Assembly: GCA_002471185.1 (NCBI GenBank)
Contig: DKPL01000087.1
Coordinates: forward strand, 1 to 6,317
Length of the DNA stretch: 6,317 nt
Reading direction: 5' to 3'
Origin: Bacteroides sp. UBA7335
GTDB taxonomy: Bacteria; Bacteroidota; Bacteroidia; Bacteroidales; Bacteroidaceae
A program made the position numbers and the translations under genes. Below the pieces are notes generated by a model that saw nothing but the letters and a program-made list of their open reading frames with translations, was not told the DNA's origin and did no database searches. Within the stretch, counting starts at the first letter, position 1. Each line of letters opens with the position of its first letter. Shown piece by piece: positions 6,230 to 6,317 of the stretch.

Positions 6230-6317
6230 TAATGTGATGCAATATGCTTGTAATCTTACTTAGGCAACTTTGCAACGTTGAATTTAAAAACTAGAGACAA
6301 TTAATTTAAATTAAGTA
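6230..6317. other. Non-coding right end, possibly the promoter region of a gene beyond the window
   Basis: No credible reading frame is present. CAACTTTG at 6265-6272 differs by one base from the Bacteroides -7 consensus TAnnTTTG, but the nearest upstream TTG (6248-6250) is only 14 bp away, short of the usual 19-21. CAACGTTG at 6274-6281 is an 8-bp palindrome. A 14-bp AT-only perfect palindrome, TTAATTTAAATTAA, lies at 6301-6314. Any of these could belong to a downstream gene's control region, but none is convincing. Confidence 0.3.

Noticed and set aside
6202..6237. An 11-codon open frame (MKSFSISYFLM) after the last gene, considered as a leader peptide
   Set aside because: It is too short and low in complexity, has no run of regulatory codons, and overlaps the T-rich stretch after hairpin B.
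6301..6314. A 14-bp perfect palindrome TTAATTTAAATTAA at the right end
   Set aside because: It contains only A and T in an AT-rich intergenic region, so chance is a reasonable explanation, and no gene is visible to which it could belong.

Overview
The window looks like a chromosomal segment of a Bacteroidales bacterium (Bacteroides, Parabacteroides, Dysgonomonas or a similar genus; I cannot fix the genus). The evidence is moderately AT-rich DNA, starts without strong Shine-Dalgarno sequences, a two-component regulator-propeller sensor of the Bacteroidetes type, and a fimbrillin-family lipoprotein, a family almost confined to this phylum.

Layout. Positions 1-285 (minus) hold the first 95 codons of a secreted beta-propeller sensor, probably a hybrid two-component system, which runs off the left edge. 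Positions 316-362 hold a strong intrinsic terminator for the next gene. Positions 370-1941 (minus) encode L-aspartate oxidase NadB. Positions 1942-2048 are a divergent promoter region with a perfect 12-bp inverted repeat. Four plus-strand genes follow at short spacing (45, 15 and 26 nt): a small membrane protein with a bacterial PH domain (2049-2450), dihydrolipoyl dehydrogenase (2496-3839), a family S13 D-Ala-D-Ala carboxypeptidase/PBP4 (3855-5258) and a fimbrillin-like lipoprotein (5285-6127). The last 190 bases are non-coding and hold hairpins, one terminator-like.

How the genes fit together. The four plus-strand genes look like one transcription unit but share no obvious pathway: one is central metabolism (lipoamide dehydrogenase, with none of its partner E1/E2 or glycine-cleavage genes here), and the other three belong to the cell envelope. 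NadB makes iminoaspartate for NAD synthesis, and its partners nadA and nadC are not in the window. Most of the window is ordinary housekeeping sequence.

The items most worth a second look are two. A 23-bp perfect inverted repeat brackets the 5' end of the sensor gene; it could be an invertible switch or, at least as likely, an assembly/amplification chimera at a contig end. The other is the large inverted repeat between nadB and the PH-domain gene, a candidate shared operator. I found no tRNA, rRNA, CRISPR array, insertion sequence or defence system, and no convincing novel system.
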